Origin: Opitutales bacterium UBA7389 | Lineage (GTDB): Bacteria; Verrucomicrobiota; Verrucomicrobiia; Opitutales; Opitutaceae | Direction: 5' to 3' | Assembly (NCBI GenBank): GCA_002474325.1 | Contig: DKNL01000287.1 | Location: forward strand, 2,292 to 16,778 | DNA length: 14,487 nt | In this document: one piece after another, positions 1 to 7,510 of the stretch | Position numbering within the stretch: position 1 is the stretch's first letter | Layout: every line of letters begins with the position of its first letter | Notes under the pieces: generated by a model | The model's database searches: none | What the model saw: only the letters and a program-made list of their open reading frames with translations | Told to the model about the DNA's origin: nothing | Translations under genes and position numbers: made by a program

Positions 1-333
1 CTCGAGAAGATGATATCCACGCAACCGAAGATCGAGCGCCTATTATCCATTATCGCGGTGACTGCTGCCACTGCTCCCTTACTTGGGCTGCTCGGTACGG
101 TGACCGGTATGATAAACACGTTCAAGCTGATCACGATTTTCGGTACGGGGGATGCGAAGTCCTTGTCAGGCGGTATTTCCGAGGCCTTGATTACAACGGA
201 GTTCGGCTTGGTCGTCGCAATTCCGTCGCTGATTTTCCACGCGTTCCTTTCGCGTAGGGCGAGGAGCATTATGGGTGGTATGGAGAGGGTTGCGATGTCT
301 TTTGTCAACGGGGTCAAGGCATCGACGAGTTAA
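1..333 (+). CDS. TolQ/ExbB-family proton channel protein, C-terminal part (5' end outside window)
   Basis: The reading frame is open from base 1, so this is the last 110 residues of a longer protein; the ATG at 10 is probably internal. The fragment has the two final membrane helices of the MotA/TolQ/ExbB family, with the GLLGTVTGM motif and the ALITTEFGLVVAIP motif. The Thr residues in these motifs correspond to the channel-lining Thr of E. coli ExbB. These proteins form the pentameric inner-membrane channel that uses the proton gradient to drive TonB. A second, full-length ExbB follows 24 bases later. A long ExbB-like protein directly before ExbB-ExbD-TonB-TPR is the arrangement of TtpC in Vibrio TonB2 systems, so this is probably a TtpC-like protein with a large periplasmic N-terminal region that cannot be seen here. 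Family assignment is secure; the TtpC identity is inferred from context. Confidence 0.88.
   Translation, partial: LEKMISTQPKIERLLSIIAVTAATAPLLGLLGTVTGMINTFKLITIFGTGDAKSLSGGISEALITTEFGLVVAIPSLIFHAFLSRRARSIMGGMERVAMSFVNGVKASTS
169..191 (+). repeat. 23-bp exact direct repeat, copy 1 (within ExbB-family fragment)
   Basis: These 23 bases, encoding the GGISEALI segment, are identical to bases 793-815 in the neighbouring exbB. Flanking sequence differs at synonymous and non-synonymous sites, so the two genes are diverged paralogues sharing one identical patch. Confidence 0.7.
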
Positions 334-357
334 GTTGAGCACTTCGAAATTGAGGCA

Positions 358-969
358 ATGACAGGATTCGTAGAAGAGGTCGTCAGTATTTGGAGCTCTG
401 GAGGGGCTCTCATGATCCCTTTGGCGATTCTTGGGGCACTTATTTACTACACGCTATACGAGATTCTGGTCTACTTGAACGCCAATAACTATTCTGACAG
501 CGATCCTGATCAATGGGGTCACTGGATCGATTTGCCGAGCGAGGCGAAAGGAGCGGTCGGCGATATTCTCCAATACGCCCAGCACGAAGTCCGCTCGATG
601 CAAGACGTAAGGGACCGCTTGGCGGAAATTAGAAACGTGCATATCGGCCGTTTGAATGGGAGACTGCTTTTCGCGTCCATTTTGATTGGAACCGCCCCGC
701 TGACGGGACTTTTGGGAACCGTGACAGGTATGTTGAGCACGTTCGGGGGCTTGGCGTCCAGTTCCGCAGGCAATACGGTAGATATGGTTGCGGGCGGTAT
801 TTCCGAGGCCTTGATAACAACCCAGACCGGCCTCGTGCTAGCGATACCTGGATACGTTCTCTTAAGCATCGCCAAAAGGAAGTGCAGTCAGATGGATGCC
901 TTCTTTACGAAGGTAGAGATCATGAATCTAAAGCGCGTCGAAAAGAAAGGGGTGCCCGAATCGCCATGA
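358..969 (+). CDS. exbB: ExbB biopolymer transport protein
   Basis: A 203-residue integral membrane protein of the MotA/TolQ/ExbB family. Hydrophobic segments at about residues 17-38, 103-126 and 150-171 give the family's usual three helices. Residues around 112-124 (APLTGLLGTVTG) and 146-164 (GGISEALITTQTGLVLAIP) are the conserved helix 2 and 3 motifs. Thr121 and Thr155 occupy the positions of the functionally important Thr148 and Thr181 of E. coli ExbB. With ExbD it would form the inner-membrane motor that energises TonB. The cytoplasmic loop between helices 1 and 2 carries an acidic stretch near residues 45-60. The start ATG is 24 bases after the previous stop, with a weak purine-rich site (TTGAGG) just upstream. 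The stop overlaps the exbD start as ATGA, which indicates translational coupling. Length is close to the short ExbB2 type. Confidence 0.93.
   Translation: MTGFVEEVVSIWSSGGALMIPLAILGALIYYTLYEILVYLNANNYSDSDPDQWGHWIDLPSEAKGAVGDILQYAQHEVRSMQDVRDRLAEIRNVHIGRLNGRLLFASILIGTAPLTGLLGTVTGMLSTFGGLASSSAGNTVDMVAGGISEALITTQTGLVLAIPGYVLLSIAKRKCSQMDAFFTKVEIMNLKRVEKKGVPESP
793..815 (+). repeat. 23-bp exact direct repeat, copy 2 (within exbB)
   Basis: Identical to bases 169-191 in the upstream ExbB-family fragment. It encodes the conserved entry to the third membrane helix. Confidence 0.7.
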
Positions 970-1367
970 GTGTGAAACGTAGATTTTCTGGTATTGAGGA
1001 GGGAAGCGACGAAATCAACATATCGCCTCTTATCGATATGGTATTCATCCTGTTGATCTTTTTTATCGTTACGACGGTTTTCGTAGAGGAGACTGGCGTG
1101 GAGGTGAATAAGCCCCAAGCTTCCTCTGCCCAAGATTTAGAAAAAAACAGTATCCTAATCGCGATAACCGCTAATGGGAAAGTCGTGTACGGAGGCAGGG
1201 AAATCGGGCCGACAGGCGTACGTTCTACCGTCAAGCGATTGTCTCAGAAGGAAAAGATGCCGGTCATCGTTCAGGCGGATAAGACCGTGACGACGGAATT
1301 ACTTATTCGCGTTATTGATGAAGCGAAGCTCGCAGGGGCTTTGTCGGTAAACGTATCCACTGATTGA
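966..1367 (+). CDS. exbD: ExbD biopolymer transport protein
   Basis: A 133-residue ExbD/TolR family protein. A short cytoplasmic N-terminus leads into one membrane helix at about residues 22-43. The motif INISPLIDMVFILLIFF contains Asp24, equivalent to the essential proton-carrying Asp25 of E. coli ExbD. The rest is the periplasmic domain, including the VIVQADKTV strand and the final amphipathic helix typical of the family. The start is the ATG at 966, which overlaps the exbB stop by four bases (ATGA). The same frame stays open upstream to an ATG at 882, but that would put about 28 unrelated residues in front and overlap exbB heavily, so it is rejected. ExbD dimers sit inside the ExbB pentamer and couple proton flow to TonB. 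The tonB start lies four bases after this stop. Confidence 0.94.
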   Translation: MSVKRRFSGIEEGSDEINISPLIDMVFILLIFFIVTTVFVEETGVEVNKPQASSAQDLEKNSILIAITANGKVVYGGREIGPTGVRSTVKRLSQKEKMPVIVQADKTVTTELLIRVIDEAKLAGALSVNVSTD

Positions 1368-1371
1368 TTCG

Positions 1372-2058
1372 ATGGGTGAAGCGGCTCCAGTAGAATCGAG
1401 GTTTTCCAATGGCTACCAGCCAAGGAAACGGGGAATCGGTTTCATTAGAGCAATCGTCTACGCGATCATCACGATCCTAGTGATTTACGTATTGCTTCCC
1501 TTTACGCAAATGCTCTCGGGAGATGGCAAGGAAGTGATCGATTATCGCGAGTTCGATATATCACCTCCGCCTCCTCCCAGTCCGCCGGATATGGAGGAAC
1601 CTCCCGAACCCGAGGAGCAGGAGGAGCCTCCGCCGGAACTCCAAGAGCCACCTCCACCTCTCGATTTAGCTCAGCTGGAAATGGCGATGAACCCAGGAAT
1701 TGGAGATGCTCAAGCGGCGGGGCTAGGCTTTGGCGCGCTGGAGGCTCAGCCGAATGCCTTGGCGGACCTGGAATTGTTCGACGTTAAGGATCTGGACGAA
1801 CGCCCCAATCCGATCAAGCGGGTGAATATGATTCCGCCAATTCAATTTAAAAAGGAGCGACGTTCGGGAATCGTACGTCTCGAGGTAATGATCGACGAGA
1901 AAGGTTCGACCACCGTGCTTGAAATCGTCGAATCCTCTGACCCAGCCCTAGAGGGGCCCGCGATTGAAGCGGCCGAACAATGGATTTGGACGGCTCCCAA
2001 AAAAAATGGGGATCCTGTAAAAGCCCGTTATATTTTTCCAATCGGATTTAGATTTTAA
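1372..2058 (+). CDS. tonB: TonB energy transducer
   Basis: A 228-residue TonB-family protein. It has a cytoplasmic N-terminus of about 21 residues, a single membrane anchor at roughly 22-43, a Pro/Glu-rich periplasmic spacer at about 64-96 with runs of proline, and a C-terminal TonB domain from about 148 to the end. The C-domain shows the typical GIVRLEVMIDEKG strand, the helix ending in WIWTAP (usual form WRYEP) and a final strand ending FPIGFRF. The spacer is short and acidic rather than the Pro-Lys type of E. coli TonB, as in the shorter TonB2 class. The protein would link the ExbB/ExbD motor to outer-membrane TonB-dependent receptors, none of which is encoded in the window. It starts four bases after the exbD stop and is clearly part of the same operon. 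Confidence 0.93.
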   Translation: MGEAAPVESRFSNGYQPRKRGIGFIRAIVYAIITILVIYVLLPFTQMLSGDGKEVIDYREFDISPPPPPSPPDMEEPPEPEEQEEPPPELQEPPPPLDLAQLEMAMNPGIGDAQAAGLGFGALEAQPNALADLELFDVKDLDERPNPIKRVNMIPPIQFKKERRSGIVRLEVMIDEKGSTTVLEIVESSDPALEGPAIEAAEQWIWTAPKKNGDPVKARYIFPIGFRF

Positions 2059-2072
2059 ATTCAAACGCTCAA

Positions 2073-3443
2073 ATGAAAAATACTGTTCTACGTCTTTCGA
2101 TAGCGTTCGGAGCCCTCTGGGTCGCCACGCCTACTGTCCACAGTGCCTCCGATGGGGTTTATCCTCTAACGGAAAACTCATGGGGCAACCCGGAATTCAA
2201 GAAGCGTTTTCTTGGCAGCTACGGTTTCGACATGGAGATCAACCCGAAGATTACTTCCGAGGAGGCGGAGCTTCTGGAGACGGTTGCGGAGTTCATGAAT
2301 ACGGATCCGAGCGAATCTATCCGCTTGCTGGAAGAGGCCCTTACGCCCGAGACCTCGGCGGCGATTATTTACACGATAGGAAGCTTGTATTTGCAGGAAG
2401 GTGAGCTGGACAAAGCGATCGAGCACTACCGAAGAGCCATTGAACGCTTCCCTAACTTTTTCAGAGCCTACCAGAATATCGGATACGCTCTGGTTCAAAA
2501 AGGAGACTACGTTGAGGCTAAGCCCATGCTGGTTGAAGCCATTGAAATAGGTGGAGGCAACGGAACGCTCTACGGTTTGCTCGGGTATTGCTTTTTGAAT
2601 ACGGGTGATGCTTCGTTCGCTTTGGATTCCTACCGGCAGGCATTGCTTTTTCAGCCTGAGAGCAACGACTGGTTGCTCGGGAAGTTGAATTCTCTACTCG
2701 ATACTGGGTTGGTCCAAGAAGCGATTGGCATGCTTAATGACATGATTGAGAAAAATCCGGCGAATGCCAATTTCTGGATGATGCAAGCCAATGCTTATAT
2801 GGGAGAGGGCGAGTACGGAAAGGCCATTGCCAACTTGGAGCTACTCGATAGAATGGGTGAAGACTCGTCGCGAAGCCTGGCCTTGCTGGGAGACCTGCTT
2901 TTGAACGAGAACCTGCCGCAACTGGCTGTAGAGCGCTATAGAAAAGCGGCTGGATTCTCCGACTTGGAGGCCAGCAAGCTTATCAGGATGGCAGAAGGTC
3001 TGGGAGCTCGTAATGCCTACAGCGAAGCGATTGAACTCGTGGACGAATTAGAGTCTGGGGGAGCGACGATATCCCCAGAGGAAGAATTGATGATTTTGAA
3101 CCTTAAGGCTGAAGCCTCGATCGCCTTGGGTCGGGTTGATGAAGCGGCCCGCATCTTGGAGTCCATCGTCGCCCAAGACCCCCTCAATGGGAAAGCCTTG
3201 ATAAGCCTGGGCGATTACTATCGGAGCAAGGAGGACTTGGAGAACGCCATGATCCAATACGAGCGTGCTTCGAAAGTAAAAGGGTTCGAGTCCAAAGGAC
3301 TCGTCGCCCTGGCTCGCGTTGAGGTGACGTTAAGGGATTACGCGAGCGCGGTTTCGCGATTAAAGCGCGCCAACGCCCTGGATCCGAAGGAATATCTCGA
3401 AGACTATATCCGTCGACTGGAAGCGGTGCTACGTTCCAGCTGA
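2073..3443 (+). CDS. Exported TPR-repeat protein of the TonB operon
   Basis: A 456-residue protein with a Sec-type signal peptide: MKNTVLRL, then a hydrophobic core to about residue 20, with likely cleavage near residue 24 (VHS/A). A helical region of about 65 residues precedes a long array of tetratricopeptide repeats from about 95 to 445. The clearest repeats are near 96-128 (IYTIGSLYLQEGELDKAIEHY), 131-160, 165-195, 235-260 and 340-450, with the typical small and aromatic residues and Pro at repeat ends. No catalytic domain is visible. A TPR protein is the usual last gene of TtpC/TonB2-type clusters, where it is thought to be a periplasmic scaffold for the TonB complex. That role is inferred from position. 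It starts 14 bases after the tonB stop with no strong ribosome site. Neighbours and strand indicate co-transcription. Confidence 0.88.
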   Translation: MKNTVLRLSIAFGALWVATPTVHSASDGVYPLTENSWGNPEFKKRFLGSYGFDMEINPKITSEEAELLETVAEFMNTDPSESIRLLEEALTPETSAAIIYTIGSLYLQEGELDKAIEHYRRAIERFPNFFRAYQNIGYALVQKGDYVEAKPMLVEAIEIGGGNGTLYGLLGYCFLNTGDASFALDSYRQALLFQPESNDWLLGKLNSLLDTGLVQEAIGMLNDMIEKNPANANFWMMQANAYMGEGEYGKAIANLELLDRMGEDSSRSLALLGDLLLNENLPQLAVERYRKAAGFSDLEASKLIRMAEGLGARNAYSEAIELVDELESGGATISPEEELMILNLKAEASIALGRVDEAARILESIVAQDPLNGKALISLGDYYRSKEDLENAMIQYERASKVKGFESKGLVALARVEVTLRDYASAVSRLKRANALDPKEYLEDYIRRLEAVLRSS

Positions 3444-3477
3444 CGAACTCGACCGACTACTTGATTTAAGCCTCGAG

Positions 3478-3510
3478 CGACCTTGCCGTCCTGAAATTGG
3501 GCGAAGGTCG
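3478..3510 (+). repeat. Inverted repeat between TPR gene and acetamidase
   Basis: CGACCTT at 3478-3484 is matched by AAGGTCG at 3504-3510 with a 19-base loop. It has no following T run, so it does not look like an intrinsic terminator. It lies just upstream of the preferred start at 3527 and could be a regulator site or chance. The 83-base gap otherwise shows no convincing promoter. Confidence 0.25.
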
Positions 3511-3526
3511 GAAACTGATACCGCAC

Positions 3527-4456
3527 ATGGCTGACCACTATCTAGACAAATCGATTACATATAACCGCTGGGACCGCAGTTACGAGCCAAGGCTCAGCAT
3601 CCAGTCTGGCGATACGGTGACCATTGAGATGAATGACGCCAGCGACGGGCAGCTATCGAAGGAGTCGACAGCAACCGATTGGGAAAAGGCCGACAAGATG
3701 AGGGTTCATGGTCTCACTGGGCCAATTGAGGTAGCGGGAGCGGGCAAGGGCGATCGCCTCAAGATAGATATCATCGAGTACGAGCACGAAAATTGGGCGT
3801 GGACGAGCATCATTCCGGGTTTGGGCTTGCTGGATACCGAGTTCGACGAAGTCTTTCTGCAGATCTGGGAATTGGGTGAGACGCAAACGCGCTCCATGCC
3901 AGGGCTCACTTTGGACCTGAATCCCTTTTGCGGCATCATCGGCGTGCAGCGAGAAGCTCTGGGCGAGTTTCGCACTCGCCCTCCTGGCGCCTTCGGCGGC
4001 AACATGGATGTGAAGCACTTGGTGGCCGGATCGACGCTGCATTTGCCGGTTTTCGTTCCAGGAGCGGGATTGTGTGCCGGCGACTGCCATGCGGCTCAAG
4101 GCGATGGGGAAGTGAGCATCAATGGGATGGAAGCTCCGATGAAGGTGACTTTGAGAGTGGAGCTAATTAAAGACGCTCCGTTAGAATCTCCGTACTTGAT
4201 TACTCCGGGAGAATTGGTATCGCCCCGCTATATTGCGAAGCCGATTCATGCGTTCATCGAATCTGGCGAGGACCCTCGAGAGCTGTGCAAAAATGTAGTG
4301 AGAAGATCGATACGATACTTACAGGAGCGCGTTGGCCTGACGCGCCAGCAAGCCTATGTGACTTGCTCCATTGTCCTGGACTTGAAAGTCAGCCAGTTGG
4401 TGAATACTCCTACGACGACGATTACGGGATATTTGCCCGACGCTATTTTCGATTGA
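3527..4456 (+). CDS. Acetamidase/formamidase family protein
   Basis: A 309-residue member of the FmdA/AmdA family, which hydrolyses formamide, acetamide or other short amides to ammonia and the acid in the cytoplasm. Visible family motifs are HGLTGPIEVAGAGKGDRLKI at 61-80, NPFCGIIGV at 132-140, RPPGAFGGNMD at 151-161 and AGLCAGDCHAAQGDGEV at 180-196. The last contains the conserved Asp, His and Glu of the active-site region. Length fits the family (about 300-410). The frame is open to a TTG at 3497 without a ribosome site, so the ATG at 3527 (MADHYLDK) is preferred. No signal peptide is seen. The gene is 83 bases after the TonB operon and may be a separate unit. It converges on the amidase gene at 4527. 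The exact substrate cannot be read from sequence. Confidence 0.88.
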   Translation: MADHYLDKSITYNRWDRSYEPRLSIQSGDTVTIEMNDASDGQLSKESTATDWEKADKMRVHGLTGPIEVAGAGKGDRLKIDIIEYEHENWAWTSIIPGLGLLDTEFDEVFLQIWELGETQTRSMPGLTLDLNPFCGIIGVQREALGEFRTRPPGAFGGNMDVKHLVAGSTLHLPVFVPGAGLCAGDCHAAQGDGEVSINGMEAPMKVTLRVELIKDAPLESPYLITPGELVSPRYIAKPIHAFIESGEDPRELCKNVVRRSIRYLQERVGLTRQQAYVTCSIVLDLKVSQLVNTPTTTITGYLPDAIFD

Positions 4457-4526
4457 AAAAGGCTTGTCTACCTGCTCCAACGAGAGAGTAAAGCGAGGTG
4501 GGTAAGTGGAGGTTTTCCAGAGGGCC

Positions 4527-5801
4527 TTATGATGCGGCCTCGATGATCTGCAAGGGCAAATCTGAAAGCGGATCCTTGTAAAGGATCTGTATTCCGGTGG
4601 ACGCTCTGTTTTCGGCGTGTATGGGAAGTGTGAATATTGGAAGGCGAGCGAGGCTTCCTGGACTGGTCAGATCCAGTAACTCGCCGCGATAGGAATCCGT
4701 GTGCTCGCTAGCTGAAATGGCCGAGGTCCAACTTGCTGGAAGCGTGATGAAGTCGTATTCCTGGAACGCCGCTTGAAAAAAGGATTCGATTTTCGATTCG
4801 CCTGCGCGAGCCTCGACGAGGTCTTCATCCGTCCAGTCTTTTGCTCGGGCGATTCGTTGCCAGACCGCTGGGTCGTATTGATTCTTTCGCGTTTCGATCC
4901 AAGCCTTGTGGGCTTCGAGCGCTTCGCTGCTTTGAAGCACAGTAAAATGTCGGGCTGCTCGATGGGACGCGTTCTCGAAAGCGTCTGAAAAGGCTTTGTC
5001 GCTCGAGACCCGAAGCTTTGAAAACGTATCCAATAAACAGGTTTTGAAGGCGGAATGTTTAAGCCTATCTCTATCGGTAAGGTCCAGCCCTTTGAGCGTC
5101 CGCGTTTCGCTTTTCGGAGTTATTAGGGCGGAAAAGGAGGCAACGGAATCTTCGACACGGGCACAAAACCACCCCGCAGTGTCGAAACTGGAGGCTAGTG
5201 GGAAACACCCATTTCTAGACCAAGCATTTGGATTAAAACGAAAGCCGAAAAGACCGCACCAGGCTGCGGGAACGCGAATGGATCCCCCGGTATCGGTGCC
5301 AAATGCGATGGGGGCTATGCCTTTGGCTACGCCCCAGGCAGACCCACTGCTAGATCCGCCAGAGAGGGCCTTGGACCGGAAGGGGTGGGGACAGTTTCCG
5401 TAGTGAAGATTTTCTCCAGAGAGACCATAGGCGAACTCGTTTAACTGCGTTTTCCCTCCAAAGACTGCTCCTTGCCGTCGGAGGTCGATGGACGCAGCGG
5501 ATTCTTCGTGAGGCCCCGGTCGGACCTCCTCCAGAAAGGCAGATGAGGCTGTCGTGGGCGTATTTGGGAAATCGAATAGGTCCTTTAGCAGGTAAGGAAC
5601 TCCAGAGAGCGGGCGATCGGAGCTGGATACTGACCGAGAGAAGGCTTTCTTGAGATACTGTAGATCGGGTATATAGCTGAAAATGCTGGTTCTAATGGCT
5701 TCGGGAATTTGCTGGAGAGTGGACCAATAGGTCTCGGCGGATTTCTCTGGATTTTCGGCCGATAAGGCTTTCCATTCCTCTATAGACCGAGGGGCATTCA
5801 T
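4527..5801 (-). CDS. Amidase signature (AS) family amidase
   Basis: A 424-residue serine hydrolase of the amidase-signature family, which hydrolyses C-N amide bonds with a Ser-cisSer-Lys triad. Counting from the ATG at 5801, the catalytic Lys is about K73 (PYLLKD), the cis-Ser about S150 in GGSSSGSA, and the nucleophile about S174 in GTDTGGSIRVPAA. All three are intact. The GKTQLNEFA motif before the cis-Ser is also typical. It is slightly shorter than most family members (450-500), mainly after the core. Two starts are possible: the ATG at 5801 used here, or a TTG at 5840 that overlaps the stop of the upstream phosphatase gene by four bases and would add 13 residues. Neither has a good ribosome site. 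No signal peptide is evident, so it is probably cytoplasmic. The substrate is unknown: the GGSIR form of the motif resembles general amidases and GatA more than allophanate hydrolase. It forms an operon with the PhoD-like gene. Confidence 0.88.
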   Translation of the reverse strand: MNAPRSIEEWKALSAENPEKSAETYWSTLQQIPEAIRTSIFSYIPDLQYLKKAFSRSVSSSDRPLSGVPYLLKDLFDFPNTPTTASSAFLEEVRPGPHEESAASIDLRRQGAVFGGKTQLNEFAYGLSGENLHYGNCPHPFRSKALSGGSSSGSAWGVAKGIAPIAFGTDTGGSIRVPAAWCGLFGFRFNPNAWSRNGCFPLASSFDTAGWFCARVEDSVASFSALITPKSETRTLKGLDLTDRDRLKHSAFKTCLLDTFSKLRVSSDKAFSDAFENASHRAARHFTVLQSSEALEAHKAWIETRKNQYDPAVWQRIARAKDWTDEDLVEARAGESKIESFFQAAFQEYDFITLPASWTSAISASEHTDSYRGELLDLTSPGSLARLPIFTLPIHAENRASTGIQILYKDPLSDLPLQIIEAAS

Positions 5802-5836
5802 TGGCACATTGCAGGAGAAGCTGGTTGAGACACGAA

Positions 5837-7405
5837 TCAATCGGTTGGGCCGCTTGCCCGCCTAGGCGCTCTAAGCTCGTTGGCGAATAGAACGGAGCGA
5901 TCGGTTATTTCGTCGATCCTTCCGCCTTCTTTCCGATTCAGCAAATTGCCATCGGAATCGAAATAGCGAATTTCTAATCGGCGATTGTCGAGGGGACCTT
6001 TGAAATCGAGCGTGACGAAGTTGCGTTGACCGACGCGGTCTACTTCCGCTTCGTCGAATATATCGTAGCGGGCACCATTTTTTGCCGGACCGCTCGAGGC
6101 TCCAGCGGTCAAGGGAGATGAAGTGATTTCGTGAAAGAGGTAGGTCTCGCCTGGTTTGCCGGCTTTTCCGGGAACTCCAGGATTTCCTCGTCCGATGTAT
6201 TCCATTCGGTTGACTTCCCCATGGTGTACATCGCCAGTTAGAAAGATCACGCCATCGATTCCCTCCTCGACGATTCGGTCGATCAGGTAATTCCATTCAT
6301 CCGGGAAGTTCCGATAGTGATGGGGGTTGCTGTCTTCGCTCAAGACTTGATTGCCGACGCAAATGATATTGAAGCGGGCGGGGTAGCTTTTGCCATCGTC
6401 CGACATTTGGCTTTGGGCCCAGGCCAGATGTTCAATAAGCCAGTCCGCTTGATCTCGTCCCAGCATGCTTTTGGGCTTGCCGAAGGCTTCCGGCTTGGAG
6501 ACGGAGGTGGTGAGATAACTTCGATTGTCCAGTAAGTAGAAGTTCGCGTCCCCCCAGTTGAAATAGGTGAAGATTCCGGGTGTTTCTGGCATCCCAGAAC
6601 TTGGATTTCCCCAAAATAGATCGAAGATTTCCTTGGCGACGCTCTTTTGAGGATAGGAGCTGCCGATGTCGTTTGGCCCGTAGTCATGGTCGTCCCATAC
6701 CGCGAAGTGGTGGGCACTTGTTAAGAGGGCCCGCAGCTCCGGGATCGAGCGGTCATGCGTCCAACGGTGGATCATGCCGGAGCGATTCTCGAAGTCGTTT
6801 TCCCGGTAGTACACCGCGTCCCCGAGCCAAAGCATCAGATCTGGCTGTGTCTCGTAAATCGACTCGAAGATGTGATAGGCATCTCCGTAGGGTGTCCCGC
6901 CTTCGCGATCGTAGCCTTCTTCGTTGATGTAGGCACAACTTCCTGCGGCGATGCGAAAATCGAATATGCTGTGAGGGGCTTGCTCTCCAGGGACGAAGCG
7001 CCAGCGTGGTTTCGCCTGGAAAGTCATCGGGATTTCTTCTCCGGCTCTGTGCCCCTGCCGAAAATACAATTCCTGAGGAACGCCGTCCACTAAGAACCGG
7101 TAGCGATAGCGTTGGCCTGGCTCAATTCCTTCCGTAACTCGTAACTTGGCGACCCCCGCGGTTTCCAGCGAGGTTGCCACCGTGGCCGAGACAAAGGACT
7201 GATTTGGGTCGCCATCTTCTGGCCAATATTCGATGTGAACGGCAGCCGGCTCGGACGTTTGGGCCCAAACGAGTACTTCATTGATGGCACTTGCCGCGGG
7301 CATCGGGCCGTTAATCAGTTTTGGAGCAGAGCGGGAGGCGAGTCCGCCTAGGGATGCTAGAACGAGGGTAATACGAAGGAGGGAAAATATATTTAGCTTT
7401 GCCAT
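5837..7405 (-). CDS. Exported alkaline phosphatase D (PhoD)-like metallophosphatase
   Basis: A 522-residue PhoD-family protein. An N-terminal hydrophobic signal (residues about 6-24) is followed by a PhoD_N beta domain at about 42-135 and the metallophosphatase domain at about 148-480. Metal-site motifs are intact by comparison with Bacillus PhoD: Cys157 in AAGSCAY, Asp196 and Tyr199 in LGDAVYY, the WDDHDYG motif at 237-243, and GDVHHGE at 391-397. The family uses Fe and Ca ions to hydrolyse phosphomonoesters and diesters outside the cytoplasm. The leader has no clear twin-arginine motif, unlike many PhoD proteins, so Sec export is likelier; RSA near 25-27 is one possible cleavage zone. The start ATG is at 7405. 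The stop overlaps a possible TTG start of the amidase gene. It is transcribed divergently from the P450. Phosphate-regulated expression would fit but no pho box was identified. Confidence 0.88.
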   Translation of the reverse strand: MAKLNIFSLLRITLVLASLGGLASRSAPKLINGPMPAASAINEVLVWAQTSEPAAVHIEYWPEDGDPNQSFVSATVATSLETAGVAKLRVTEGIEPGQRYRYRFLVDGVPQELYFRQGHRAGEEIPMTFQAKPRWRFVPGEQAPHSIFDFRIAAGSCAYINEEGYDREGGTPYGDAYHIFESIYETQPDLMLWLGDAVYYRENDFENRSGMIHRWTHDRSIPELRALLTSAHHFAVWDDHDYGPNDIGSSYPQKSVAKEIFDLFWGNPSSGMPETPGIFTYFNWGDANFYLLDNRSYLTTSVSKPEAFGKPKSMLGRDQADWLIEHLAWAQSQMSDDGKSYPARFNIICVGNQVLSEDSNPHHYRNFPDEWNYLIDRIVEEGIDGVIFLTGDVHHGEVNRMEYIGRGNPGVPGKAGKPGETYLFHEITSSPLTAGASSGPAKNGARYDIFDEAEVDRVGQRNFVTLDFKGPLDNRRLEIRYFDSDGNLLNRKEGGRIDEITDRSVLFANELRAPRRASGPTD

Positions 7406-7510
7406 GGCGCAGACGGAAGGGAATGCAAGAATCGGGCCAACTTCGCCTTGTCTTGAAGGTCAATCCATCTAGAGCCGCTTTCTCTTCGAAGACTCAAGTC
7501 AAGAGCTGAT
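7406..7510. promoter_or_regulatory. Divergent intergenic region between PhoD-like and P450 genes
   Basis: These 105 bases must hold the promoters for both divergent genes. The arms CTTGTCTTGAAG (7447-7458) and CTTCGAAGACTCAAG (7484-7498) form an imperfect inverted repeat that might be an operator. No clear -35/-10 pair could be assigned. AAGAG seven bases or so before the ATG at 7511 is a plausible ribosome site for the P450. Confidence 0.35.

Noticed and set aside
882..965. Upstream extension of exbD
   Set aside because: It would overlap exbB by more than 80 bases and add unrelated residues; the ATGA overlap at 966 gives the family N-terminus.
1564..1665. Low-complexity CCT/GAG-rich tract as a DNA repeat element
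   Set aside because: It is explained by the Pro/Glu-rich spacer of TonB.
3478..3510. Inverted repeat after the TPR gene as an intrinsic terminator
   Set aside because: Only a 7-base stem with a 19-base loop and no T run; kept only as a repeat.
4519..4542. GAGGGCC...GGCCTC inverted repeat at the convergent acetamidase/amidase ends, as a terminator
   Set aside because: Imperfect stem overlapping the amidase stop, with no T run on either strand.
4996..5403. 135-codon plus-strand open frame inside the amidase gene
   Set aside because: Shadow of the amidase-signature core on the other strand; no ribosome site or domain.
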